Made by a program: the position numbers and the translations under genes. Positions 1 through 7,424 of a stretch of 17,646 nucleotides of DNA are shown here, in pieces (within the stretch, counting starts at the first letter, position 1; each line of letters begins with the position of its first letter). Location: the NCBI GenBank assembly GCA_964607865.1, contig CAZSLZ010000063.1, forward strand, positions 1-17,646. The letters run 5' to 3'. This stretch comes from CAZSLZ01 sp964607865. Lineage in GTDB: Bacteria > Vulcanimicrobiota > JAJTBE01 > CAZSLZ01. A model generated the notes under the pieces. The model saw nothing but the letters and a program-made list of their open reading frames with translations, ran no database searches and was not told the DNA's origin.

Positions 1-499
1 CTTCCATGAACTCGTCAAAGTTATTTACAATAGTAACATCCCGCCAGCCATAGCCTGCAGATGGTTTTAAAACAGCAGGGAATTGTATATAATTTACAAT
101 TTTTTCCCAATCCAGAGGATAAACCAGATTTAAAAGATAATCGGGGGTAACCCCTTTACGGTAACTTTTGGTGGGAAGGGCAACAGTCCTGGGAACAGGA
201 ATTCCCATCTGTTTTGCCACTGAATAACCAAAGAACTTATCACTGAAGAATCTGAAGGGGTTGTTTATCACGTAAGTACCGTTCAGCATTGCCTGTTTGC
301 AGTATTCCTTATAAAAAGGTATAGCATGGCTGATTCTGTCCACAACTACATCATAGGGAATTTTATCATCTATGCTTACGTCTTCAACCTGGCACATTTC
401 CGCCTGTATTCCGTCAATATTTTTTTCATTTATTCTTTTTATCAAATCCCCGGGGAAAGGGCCTTCATTACCGGCTAATATTCCAATTTGTGCAGTCAT
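1..499 (-). CDS. ATP-grasp superfamily protein, N-terminal part (cut by window edge)
   Basis: The frame is open from an ATG at 499 to the window edge, giving 166 codons without a stop. The start is set by an AGGAGG ribosome binding site at 505-510. The visible part is a pre-ATP-grasp domain followed by the first ATP-binding strand and glycine loop: FPAVLKPSAGYGWRDV at about residues 142-157, the usual ATP-grasp pattern of a Lys-Pro strand followed by a Gly-rich loop. The stretch INNPFRFFSDKF and the later IPVPRTVALP are also typical of RimK/D-Ala ligase-like ATP-grasp enzymes, which join a carboxylate to an amine or other nucleophile using ATP. The metal-binding C-terminal half lies outside the window, so the substrate cannot be judged. 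A terminator separates it from the upstream mmd operon, so it probably has its own promoter in 500-600, although I could not pick out convincing -35/-10 boxes. Confidence 0.75.
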   Translation of the reverse strand, partial: MTAQIGILAGNEGPFPGDLIKRINEKNIDGIQAEMCQVEDVSIDDKIPYDVVVDRISHAIPFYKEYCKQAMLNGTYVINNPFRFFSDKFFGYSVAKQMGIPVPRTVALPTKSYRKGVTPDYLLNLVYPLDWEKIVNYIQFPAVLKPSAGYGWRDVTIVNNFDEFME

Positions 500-600
500 T
501 TCTGCCTCCTTACTTTAAATGAACTGTAAAACTATAATTTCCAACTTATTCTTTTTTTCACTTTAATATCCTTCCAACAAAAAAGCTGTCTTCCCATGAA

Positions 601-624
601 GAAAAGAACCTCTCGGTTCTTTTC
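601..624 (-). terminator. Intrinsic terminator after mmdB
   Basis: A perfect 10-base inverted repeat (GAAAAGAACC / GGTTCTTTTC) with a four-base loop lies 6 bases past the mmdB stop codon. On the minus strand the 3' arm ends in a T-rich run (TTCTTTTCTT). This fits a Rho-independent terminator for the mmd operon. Because the sequence is nearly symmetric, A-rich on one side and T-rich on the other, it could also stop transcription from the other direction. Confidence 0.75.
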
Positions 625-630
625 TTAATC

Positions 631-1764
631 TTACAGCATCTTGCTCATTCCTGCCCATAAAACACCGGCTGCGATAGCTGAGCCTATAACACCCGCCACA
701 TTGGGACCCATGGCGTGCATCAACAGAAAGTTGGATGGGTCTTCCTTCTGTCCCACCATATGTGCAACCCTTGCGGAGTCAGGCACCGCCGACACTCCGG
801 CAGCTCCGATTAACGGGTTTATTTTTTCTTTGAGGAACAGGTTCATAATCTTTGCGAAAATCAAACCGCCTGCAGTAGCCACCACAAAAGAGAAGGCTCC
901 CAGCAGGAATATCTTGATTGAAGAATCAGTAAGAAAAACATCAGCCTGGGTGCTGGCTCCCACTGTTACGCCAATTAAAATGGTAACAATGTCAATCAGG
1001 GCATTCCGGGCAGTATTTGCAAGCCTTTCGGTAACCCCTGATTCTTTGAGTAAATTGCCAAAGAAGAGCATGCCCAGAAGAACTATGGATGCGGGGGCTA
1101 TGAAACCGGTAATAATAAAGGCAATGATGGGAAATATGATCTTTTCTGTCCGGGATACCGCCCGGGAGGGCTTCATTTTTATCAGCCTTTCTTTTTTACT
1201 GGTAATCAGATACATAATGGGAGGCTGAATAACCGGTACCAGCGCCATATAAGAGTAAGCTGCTATGGCAATTGGCCCGATAAGCATGGGGGCAAGCTTT
1301 GATGATAAAAATATTGCAGTTGGGCCGTCGGCGCCACCGATAATTCCTATAGAGGCAGCTTCAAGAGGGTTAAAACCCAGATAGAGGGCCCCGAAAATTG
1401 TTATAAAAATACCTATCTGGGCCGCCGCTCCCAGAAGCAATAACTTGGGGTTCGATATAAGCGAAGAAAAATCGGTCATTGCACCAATTCCCAGAAATAT
1501 TAATGGAGGATAAATACCTTTCATTACTCCGAAATAAAGATAGTTGAGAACGCTGCCGTCCTCATAAATGCCAATCTGCTGGCTTCCAGGCAGGGGAATG
1601 TTTCCAATTATTATGCCAAAACCGATAGGTACCAGCAGAAGAGGTTCATAATGCTTCGCAATGGCAAGGTAAATAAAAACCAGCCCCACAATAATCATTA
1701 TGATATGTTTGTAAGTGGCAAGATAGAATCCGCTGGTTTTGAGAAATTGTAATAATAAATCCAC
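631..1764 (-). CDS. mmdB: Na+-translocating methylmalonyl-CoA decarboxylase, beta subunit (membrane pump)
   Basis: A very hydrophobic 377-residue protein of the OadB/MmdB/GcdB family. This subunit decarboxylates carboxybiotin in the membrane and couples it to export of Na+. Family hallmarks are present: PLLLVPIGFGIIIGN near residues 41-54, the GGADGPTAI motif with Asp146 (matching the essential Na+-binding aspartate of the family), and the C-terminal NVAGVIGSA motif starting at Asn355. Length is typical for the methylmalonyl-CoA and glutaconyl-CoA versions. The start is a GTG at 1764, chosen because AGGAGG lies just upstream and overlaps the TAG stop of the biotin carrier gene, which suggests translational coupling. 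It is the last gene of the operon, followed by a terminator. The beta subunit alone cannot tell oxaloacetate, glutaconyl-CoA and methylmalonyl-CoA pumps apart; the assignment rests on the alpha subunit. Confidence 0.93.
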   Translation of the reverse strand: MDLLLQFLKTSGFYLATYKHIIMIIVGLVFIYLAIAKHYEPLLLVPIGFGIIIGNIPLPGSQQIGIYEDGSVLNYLYFGVMKGIYPPLIFLGIGAMTDFSSLISNPKLLLLGAAAQIGIFITIFGALYLGFNPLEAASIGIIGGADGPTAIFLSSKLAPMLIGPIAIAAYSYMALVPVIQPPIMYLITSKKERLIKMKPSRAVSRTEKIIFPIIAFIITGFIAPASIVLLGMLFFGNLLKESGVTERLANTARNALIDIVTILIGVTVGASTQADVFLTDSSIKIFLLGAFSFVVATAGGLIFAKIMNLFLKEKINPLIGAAGVSAVPDSARVAHMVGQKEDPSNFLLMHAMGPNVAGVIGSAIAAGVLWAGMSKML

Positions 1765-1773
1765 TTGCTCCTC

Positions 1774-2205
1774 CTAACTCAATTTTAACAGGGGCGCGCC
1801 TTCCAGCACACTGGCGCCCTTTTCTACCAATATCTCTTCAATTTTGCCCGATCTGGGAGCCTGAATCTCATTCTCCATCTTCATGGCTTCCATAACCAGC
1901 AAGATCTGCCCGGCCTTCACCTCATCCCCGACTTTAACCTTTATGTCCAACACAACCCCGGGCAATGGCGCCCTGATTGTATTCACAGAATGGTCCTTGC
2001 CGGGTTTGTCAGTAAGGGGCGTACGCTCCACAGAACTCTGTACTACCTTGGGCCGGACCAATGTGGGAGTCTTCTGCTTGAACAGATGAGATATATTAAC
2101 AGCATAAGAAGTACCATTGACCTCAACCACAGCCTCTTCCTCACTTATCTCCAGTATCTTTGTATCGTAATCATTCCCGTTGATAACAAATTGATATTCG
2201 TGCAT
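1774..2205 (-). CDS. mmdC: Biotin carrier subunit (gamma) of methylmalonyl-CoA decarboxylase
   Basis: A 143-residue biotin carrier protein. The C-terminal biotinyl/lipoyl domain (about residues 75-143) contains EAMKM with the biotin-accepting Lys109, 34 residues from the C-terminus as is usual. It is joined to an N-terminal beta-rich domain (about 1-45) by a Pro/Thr/Lys linker that acts as a swinging arm. The protein carries CO2 as carboxybiotin from the MmdA carboxyltransferase to the MmdB pump. The frame is open upstream to a TTG at 2280, but I chose the ATG at 2205: it has GGAGG just upstream and the protein then begins with the family-like MHEYQFVINGNDY. This start also removes an otherwise large overlap with mmdD, leaving a 26-base gap. 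Confidence 0.93.
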   Translation of the reverse strand: MHEYQFVINGNDYDTKILEISEEEAVVEVNGTSYAVNISHLFKQKTPTLVRPKVVQSSVERTPLTDKPGKDHSVNTIRAPLPGVVLDIKVKVGDEVKAGQILLVMEAMKMENEIQAPRSGKIEEILVEKGASVLEGAPLLKLS

Positions 2206-2231
2206 TTTTCCTCCATTTTTTAAGGAATTAA

Positions 2232-2696
2232 TTATCGGGTATATCTTCTGGTGGGATGAACCTTCCCAGACAGAGACCAAGGGGAAAATTTCCTGACATG
2301 GGAAGAGGTGGTCAACCTTTCCCGATACTCACTCATATGCATTCTTCTGTACAGAAGAATGGAAAGACAAATTGCAGCAGCAGTTTCACCGGTTAGAGGC
2401 GCAGCGTGCTCTCCTTTGACAGGTTTTTTTACCACTTCCTCTTCTTCGGAATCCTCAGCTTTTTTGCCGGTAATGTTTTTCCACTGAGCTGAAAACCAAT
2501 TCTTTATACCCGTTATAACCGCCTTGAATTTTTCAATCGTTCCTCCCAGCAGATAAAGTACAACGGTGAGGGCAACCAGGCCGGAAAAAACAACAGCCAT
2601 ACCGGTAAGAGCCAGTTTGTCAGCTCCGGTTTCAGTTATTGCTTCCACTCCGCCGGAAGTTACCAGAAAATAAATATTTTGAATTAAACCTGTCAT
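2232..2696 (-). CDS. mmdD: Small membrane-anchor subunit (delta, OadG-like) of methylmalonyl-CoA decarboxylase
   Basis: A 154-residue protein with one N-terminal membrane helix (about residues 26-48, LALTGMAVVFSGLVALTVVLYLL). An acidic/basic linker (EDSEEEEVVKKPVK) follows, then a short helix (GETAAAICLSILLY) and a basic tail ending SPWSLSGKVHPTRRYTR. This layout matches OadG/MmdD subunits, which hold the soluble carboxyltransferase to the membrane pump. It is longer than the roughly 110 residues I recall for classic MmdD because of the C-terminal tail. I start at the ATG at 2696 rather than the TTG two codons upstream: AGGAG overlaps the mmdA stop and gives six bases of spacing to the ATG but none to the TTG. 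Sequence similarity in this family is weak, so position between mmdA and mmdC is a large part of the evidence. Confidence 0.85.
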   Translation of the reverse strand: MTGLIQNIYFLVTSGGVEAITETGADKLALTGMAVVFSGLVALTVVLYLLGGTIEKFKAVITGIKNWFSAQWKNITGKKAEDSEEEEVVKKPVKGEHAAPLTGETAAAICLSILLYRRMHMSEYRERLTTSSHVRKFSPWSLSGKVHPTRRYTR

Positions 2697-2705
2697 ATTC
2701 AACTC

Positions 2706-4253
2706 CTAAAGTGGAATACTGCCATGTTTTCTTGGCGGGTTGGAATCCCGCTTGGAAGCCAGCATTTCCAAGCCCTTTATTATTCTGAACCGGGTTTTTC
2801 GAGGCTCAATTACATCGTCGATGAAGCCACGGGAAGCTGCCACATAAGGATTGGCAAACTTATCCCGGTATTCTTCCTCCAATTTCTGCGCTTTCTGGTC
2901 CCGGCCCTCGCCTTTCAACTCCTTGCTGAAGATAATCTCTACCGCTCCCTTGGGGCCCATCACAGCTATTTCCGCGGTGGGCCATGCATAATTCAAATCA
3001 CCCCGGATATGCTTGGAGGACATTACACAATATGCTCCTCCATATCCCTTTCTGGTAATAATTGTAATTTTTGGGACTGTGGCCTCGGCAAAGGCATAAA
3101 GAAGTTTTGCCCCGTTAAGAATAATACCGTTGTATTCCTGAACCGTACCGGGCATGAAGCCGGGGACGTCTTCGAGAGTGACCAGGGGAATATTAAAGCA
3201 GTCACAAAATCTTACAAACCGGGCGGCCTTTGTGGATGCCTGGTTGTCCAGAACGCCTGCCAGGTATTTAGGCTGGTTAGCAACTATACCTACAGGTTTT
3301 CCGTTAAACCGGGCGAAACCCACAACAATATTGGGGGCGAAAAGTTGATGAACTTCAAGGAATTCGCCATGGTCGCATATACTGGTGATAATATCCTTCA
3401 TATCATAAGGTTTATTGGGATTTTCGGGGATAATTTCATTCAGGAAATCATCGGAGCGGTTTATCGGGTCTTCACAGGGAATCTGGGGGGGATCTTCCAT
3501 ATTGTTGGAAGGCATATAGGAAATCATTTTTCGAACCAGCATGAGTGCTTCTTCTTCGTTATCGGCCATAAAATGAGAAACACCAGAGCGGGAACAGTGA
3601 ACCATGGCCCCGCCCAGCTCATCGGTTGTAACATCCTCTCCGGTTACAGTTTTTACCACCTTGGGGCCGGTTACAAACATATAGCTGGTGTCCTTGGTCA
3701 TAATAACAAAATCGGTAATTGCCGGAGAATAAACCGCCCCTCCGGCGCAGGGGCCCATAATGCAGCTTATTTGGGGGATAACCCCGGAATACATTACATT
3801 TTTCAGAAAAATGTCGGCATAGCCCGCCAGGCTGTCCACACCTTCCTGTATGCGAGCTCCACCTGAATCGTTAAGCCCTATGACCGGTACCCCCATTTTT
3901 GCCGCCATTTCCATAACTTTACAGATTTTTTCTGCAAAAGCCTTCGATAACGAACCGCCAAACACGGTAAAATCCTGGGAAAAAACGAAAACCACCCTGC
4001 CGTCGATGGTACCATGGCCGGTCACCACACCGTCAGCCAGAATCTTTTTTTCTTCCAGCCCAAAATCATGGCAACGATGAGTAACAAACATATCGAATTC
4101 TTCGAAACTGTCCTCATCCAGCAGCATCTCAATACGTTCCCTGGCGGTCATTTTGCCTTTCTTATGCTGTGAATCAATCCGTTTCTGTCCTCCGCCCAAC
4201 TTGGCCTTTTCCTTCATCTGACTTAATTTTAGAAGTTTGCTCTCTATGCTCAT
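2706..4253 (-). CDS. mmdA: Methylmalonyl-CoA decarboxylase, alpha subunit (carboxyltransferase)
   Basis: A 515-residue acyl-CoA carboxyltransferase of the propionyl-CoA carboxylase beta/MmdA type, with two crotonase-fold halves. It moves the carboxyl group from (S)-methylmalonyl-CoA to biotin on MmdC, releasing propionyl-CoA. Visible motifs include KMTARERIEMLLD near the N-terminus, the N-half loop GLNDSGGARIQEG and MGPCAGGAVYSPA. The C-half has DVPGFMPGTVQEYNGII, RKGYGGAYCVMSSKHI and AWPTAEIAVMGPKGAVEI. The length fits MmdA. The frame extends upstream to a TTG at 4298 and beyond, but the ATG at 4253 has a GAGGG ribosome binding site and gives the family-like start MSIESKLLKLSQMKEKAKLGG. Clustering with mmdD, mmdC and mmdB argues for the sodium-pumping decarboxylase rather than an ATP-dependent carboxylase, since no biotin carboxylase gene is present here. 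It probably works at the end of succinate-to-propionate fermentation or in a reversed propionate-using direction. Confidence 0.92.
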   Translation of the reverse strand: MSIESKLLKLSQMKEKAKLGGGQKRIDSQHKKGKMTARERIEMLLDEDSFEEFDMFVTHRCHDFGLEEKKILADGVVTGHGTIDGRVVFVFSQDFTVFGGSLSKAFAEKICKVMEMAAKMGVPVIGLNDSGGARIQEGVDSLAGYADIFLKNVMYSGVIPQISCIMGPCAGGAVYSPAITDFVIMTKDTSYMFVTGPKVVKTVTGEDVTTDELGGAMVHCSRSGVSHFMADNEEEALMLVRKMISYMPSNNMEDPPQIPCEDPINRSDDFLNEIIPENPNKPYDMKDIITSICDHGEFLEVHQLFAPNIVVGFARFNGKPVGIVANQPKYLAGVLDNQASTKAARFVRFCDCFNIPLVTLEDVPGFMPGTVQEYNGIILNGAKLLYAFAEATVPKITIITRKGYGGAYCVMSSKHIRGDLNYAWPTAEIAVMGPKGAVEIIFSKELKGEGRDQKAQKLEEEYRDKFANPYVAASRGFIDDVIEPRKTRFRIIKGLEMLASKRDSNPPRKHGSIPL

Positions 4254-4379
4254 TTTATCCCTCGACTTCTTAAAAATTCCCTGTAAAAAACTTATCAAAA
4301 AAATAGCGAGCCCAACAATAAAGCTCTGAACAAAATTTAATATTTTAAGGGCCAGTTCCTTCTTAATACGCCAAAAATA

Positions 4380-5579
4380 TTAACTTTTCTGCAATTCAGT
4401 TTCCTGCATATTTAATCTGAATTCCCGGTCCGTATCCAGTTCCACGGGAGTTTTAACCAATTGCAGAAACAAAAGAATTAAAGCAATATACTTTATTAAT
4501 ATCAAAATTTGCAGAAACACTGGGTTTGCCCGCCAGAAAAATAAAAACGCCACCTGTATGAAATTGGGTATTTCCAACATATAGAACCATTTCAGATCTA
4601 CCCTGTAATCTACAAGGACCAGGAAGGGCAATAAATACAGGTTATACTGGGGTGAATAAACCCGATCTGTCATCAGAAACAGTATCATAACTCCCATGGC
4701 TTTACGGGCAAAAGGTAAATCCCACTTCTTCCATAGAAACAACCCATAAAGGGAAGCAAAAAATAACAGGCTCAGCCTCCCCACCCAGTTGCTGTTTTCC
4801 GGCCCCAGCAGTTTATAGGCTATCCACCAATAAGACCCATGTGAAGCGTCTTTTGGTATATTATGTTTTATCTGCCATAAATAAGGGCTTATCCACGATT
4901 TCCAATCGCTGAGCATAAAGGGGACATTGAATACCAGCCAGATCCCCAGGAATGATGCCACTGAAAGCCAACGTTTTTTTCTGGGGCATTGAAAAAAGAA
5001 AAGGGGAGTCAAAAAAATGGGGAAAACCTTTATGGCTGTGCCCAGCCCCAGCATGGCGGCAGCCAGGTAGTAATCTTCCTCCATGAAAAGATAGGCCGCT
5101 GCCACAATGGTAAACAATGTAAGCAGATCAGTATTTAACAGGGCATAAAACAGAAATGTGGGGGCAAGAATCCAGTAGGTGATTAATTTTTTTGTTTTTC
5201 TGTGGGTTTTTTTTACCAGGTAATAAAGAAAACAGGTGGTAGCCAGGGCGAAAATTCCAAAAAATATAGATACCGACAGCATATACCACTCATAATTGAA
5301 CCAGTCGGGTTTTACCCGGTAAATGAAGGTGAAAATTATCCTCATGCCCACCGGGTATTCCACGGGATATGGAAACCCCTTGCTCAGGTAATGATTCCAG
5401 CAATACCATAAATCTCCAGGATAGGTGGTAAATTTATGGTAGAAATAATAATACATGCTGTAAGAACTGCGGATAACATACTGGGGAACCATTGCCAGAA
5501 AGGTAAGTAACATAAGAAACCATAAACTATCGGTAAAATGTTCCCTGTTTTCTGTATTTTTCCTGTTTTTTCTGTCCAT
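4380..5579 (-). CDS. Membrane glycosyltransferase, GT-C fold, GT87-like (DUF2029)
   Basis: A 399-residue polytopic membrane protein with roughly ten hydrophobic segments. The first extracytoplasmic loop has PGDLWYCW (Asp56, the likely catalytic base position in GT-C enzymes) followed by YPVEYPVG. Later motifs typical of the GT87/DUF2029 family are NTDLL (Asp151), GLGTAIKVFPIFL (Lys184) and SPQYNLYLLPF (309-319). Such enzymes transfer a sugar from a polyprenyl-phosphate donor to an acceptor on the outer face of the membrane. Donor and acceptor cannot be read from the sequence. The ATG at 5579 has only a weak ribosome binding site. The gene is divergent from the GspE-like gene (87 bases between starts) and lies upstream of mmdA on the same strand, 126 bases away. 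Whether it is co-transcribed with the mmd genes is unclear. Confidence 0.8.
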   Translation of the reverse strand: MDRKNRKNTENREHFTDSLWFLMLLTFLAMVPQYVIRSSYSMYYYFYHKFTTYPGDLWYCWNHYLSKGFPYPVEYPVGMRIIFTFIYRVKPDWFNYEWYMLSVSIFFGIFALATTCFLYYLVKKTHRKTKKLITYWILAPTFLFYALLNTDLLTLFTIVAAAYLFMEEDYYLAAAMLGLGTAIKVFPIFLTPLFFFQCPRKKRWLSVASFLGIWLVFNVPFMLSDWKSWISPYLWQIKHNIPKDASHGSYWWIAYKLLGPENSNWVGRLSLLFFASLYGLFLWKKWDLPFARKAMGVMILFLMTDRVYSPQYNLYLLPFLVLVDYRVDLKWFYMLEIPNFIQVAFLFFWRANPVFLQILILIKYIALILLFLQLVKTPVELDTDREFRLNMQETELQKS

Positions 5580-5666
5580 ATTCTAAAATTCTCGTTTCTG
5601 TTAAAAGAACCTTCTCTGAATCTTGGTACTGAAGGAAAAAAACTTCGTTAAAAGAAAATAATAATT

Positions 5667-7424
5667 ATGAATATATTCGATTTCGGAAAAACCAAGGAAC
5701 CCCGTCTTTTTCAATATCTGCTTGATCACAATATCATTGACAGAAAGACGTTAAAGCTCATAAAACACGAAAAAAGCGAATCCAACCGTTCCACCGAAGA
5801 TGTCCTGCTGGATTATATCGACAGAAAAATCCTGCTGGATGCCAGGGTCAAGGACTTCGGAGAAAAATACCTGCCGGTGGACCTCATTGAAGATGCCGAC
5901 AATTTCCCTGCCGAAGATGTTACAATCTTCCCTCTTAAAGACGCCCTGAAATATAAAACCGTGGTGCTGCAGAAAAAAGGAAACAACCTAGCTGTGGCCA
6001 TGGTGAACCCCAGGGATGATTTCGCCCAGCATATCATGGAGGAAGAAACCGGGTGCACCATTATGGCCCGTTATATTTGCCTTGAAAGGGACCTGAATAA
6101 GTTTATAAGGATGAAATACCAGAAGGCGGAGACCGAAGAAGCCCTCCAGGAAATAGCTGAGGAAGAAATCGCCGTTTCTGCCAGAAAAACCATGGAGGAA
6201 TCCCTGGAAAGCCTGGTGGGAGTTCGCCAGATAGTGGATGCGGTTATCCAGAAAGCTATTGATAAGGGGGCATCCGATGTTCACCTGGAGCCTTACCGGG
6301 ATTCCATAGGAATAAGATACCGGGTGGACGGCATATTAGAATCGGACCCGGAAATTGACAGGATTCTGGACAGGGAAAGACGGACCATGGCCCTGCATAA
6401 TGCTTTTGTCAACATAATAAAGAACCGTTCCGGCGCTTCGGGCAAGGATATGAGGCTGGATGAAAAAGAAAAGCCCCAGGACGGCAGAATTTATATCCAG
6501 GAAGCGGATCTGGACCTCCGGGTTTCGGTAATTCCCTGCCTATACGGCGAAAGCATCGTAATTCGCCTTCACAACCGGGAAGTGGGTATGTTCACCCTGG
6601 ATAAACTGGGTTTCGAAAGTGAAGACTTACAGAAATTCAAACGATTAATTCAACTTCCCTACGGTATGCTGCTATCATCGGGGCCCACAGGCTCGGGAAA
6701 AACCACCACCCTCTATTCTGTCATGCAAATGATCAACGACCCCACAAAAAAAACCCTTACAATTGAAGACCCTATCGAATATTCCATAAAGGGGGCGATT
6801 CAGGCTCAAACCAACCCGGCAAAAAATTTCACCTTCGACAAAGCCCTTATGTCTTTTCTACGACACGACCCCGATATAATCATGATCGGCGAAATCCGCG
6901 ACGCGCCCACAGCTTCCATGGCGGTTGAAGCTGCCCTTACCGGGCACCTGGTGCTTTCTTCGATTCATGCCAACGACGCGGTTTCCACCGTAACCCGCCT
7001 GAAAGACCTGGGAATCGATCCCAGGCTGGTTACCTCCACCTGCGTGGCTACACTGGCCCAGAGGCTGGTTCGCCGCAACTGCGAATTCTGCAGGGAACCT
7101 CATAAGTTTTCCACCCGGTTGTTCAAAGTTATGAACCGCTATAAAATCGACTACAACACCGATACCCTTATGAAAGGCAACGGATGTGATATTTGCAAGG
7201 GAACCGGTTACCATGGCCGTATTGGGATTTTTGAACTGATGGAAATGACTTTCGAAATGAAGGAAATGGTTCTGCAGGGGGCAACCCATGAACAGATGGA
7301 AGAACAGGCACGTTCCCAGGGAATGAAAACCCTGCTGGAAGATGCATTGCATAAAGTGGCAGCCGGTGTCACCACTGAAGAAGAAGTCTGGCGGGTAACC
7401 CTGTTGGGAAAAGCCGCCGGCTAG
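5667..7424 (+). CDS. Type II secretion / type IV pilus assembly ATPase (GspE/PilB family)
   Basis: A 585-residue cytoplasmic hexameric ATPase that powers pilus or pseudopilus assembly. In order it has a GspE N-terminal domain (about residues 1-155), an N2 domain, and the ATPase core. The Walker A motif is GPTGSGKT at 339-346 (Lys345). An Asp box/Walker B region is HDPDIIMIGEIRD at 400-412, and a His box is TGHLVLSSIHAND at about 424-436. A tetracysteine zinc site is C472-x2-C475 and C507-x2-C510, which is typical of GspE/PilB and absent from most PilT retraction ATPases. Ahead of KPQDGRI, the segment around residues 250-272 departs from the common family pattern, with an RSGASGKDMRLDEKE stretch. 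No other secretion or pilus gene is in the window, so GspE cannot be separated from PilB. The ribosome binding site is weak. The stop overlaps that of the convergent gene. Confidence 0.93.
   Translation: MNIFDFGKTKEPRLFQYLLDHNIIDRKTLKLIKHEKSESNRSTEDVLLDYIDRKILLDARVKDFGEKYLPVDLIEDADNFPAEDVTIFPLKDALKYKTVVLQKKGNNLAVAMVNPRDDFAQHIMEEETGCTIMARYICLERDLNKFIRMKYQKAETEEALQEIAEEEIAVSARKTMEESLESLVGVRQIVDAVIQKAIDKGASDVHLEPYRDSIGIRYRVDGILESDPEIDRILDRERRTMALHNAFVNIIKNRSGASGKDMRLDEKEKPQDGRIYIQEADLDLRVSVIPCLYGESIVIRLHNREVGMFTLDKLGFESEDLQKFKRLIQLPYGMLLSSGPTGSGKTTTLYSVMQMINDPTKKTLTIEDPIEYSIKGAIQAQTNPAKNFTFDKALMSFLRHDPDIIMIGEIRDAPTASMAVEAALTGHLVLSSIHANDAVSTVTRLKDLGIDPRLVTSTCVATLAQRLVRRNCEFCREPHKFSTRLFKVMNRYKIDYNTDTLMKGNGCDICKGTGYHGRIGIFELMEMTFEMKEMVLQGATHEQMEEQARSQGMKTLLEDALHKVAAGVTTEEEVWRVTLLGKAAG

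Noticed and set aside
641..1228. Plus-strand reading frame antisense to mmdB
   Set aside because: A shadow of the well-supported membrane pump gene; no motifs of its own.
2206..2280. Upstream TTG start for the biotin carrier gene, overlapping mmdD
   Set aside because: The ATG at 2205 has GGAGG and gives the family-like N-terminus; the TTG has no ribosome binding site.
2724..3866. Long plus-strand reading frame of 380 residues
   Set aside because: It lies entirely antisense to mmdA, which has clear carboxyltransferase motifs. Its composition is that of a shadow frame and it has no ribosome binding site or family motif.
5580..5666. Possible promoters between the divergent GT87-like and ATPase genes, with TTAAAAGAA occurring twice
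   Set aside because: No -35/-10 pair with sound spacing could be picked, and the short repeat is easily chance in AT-rich sequence.
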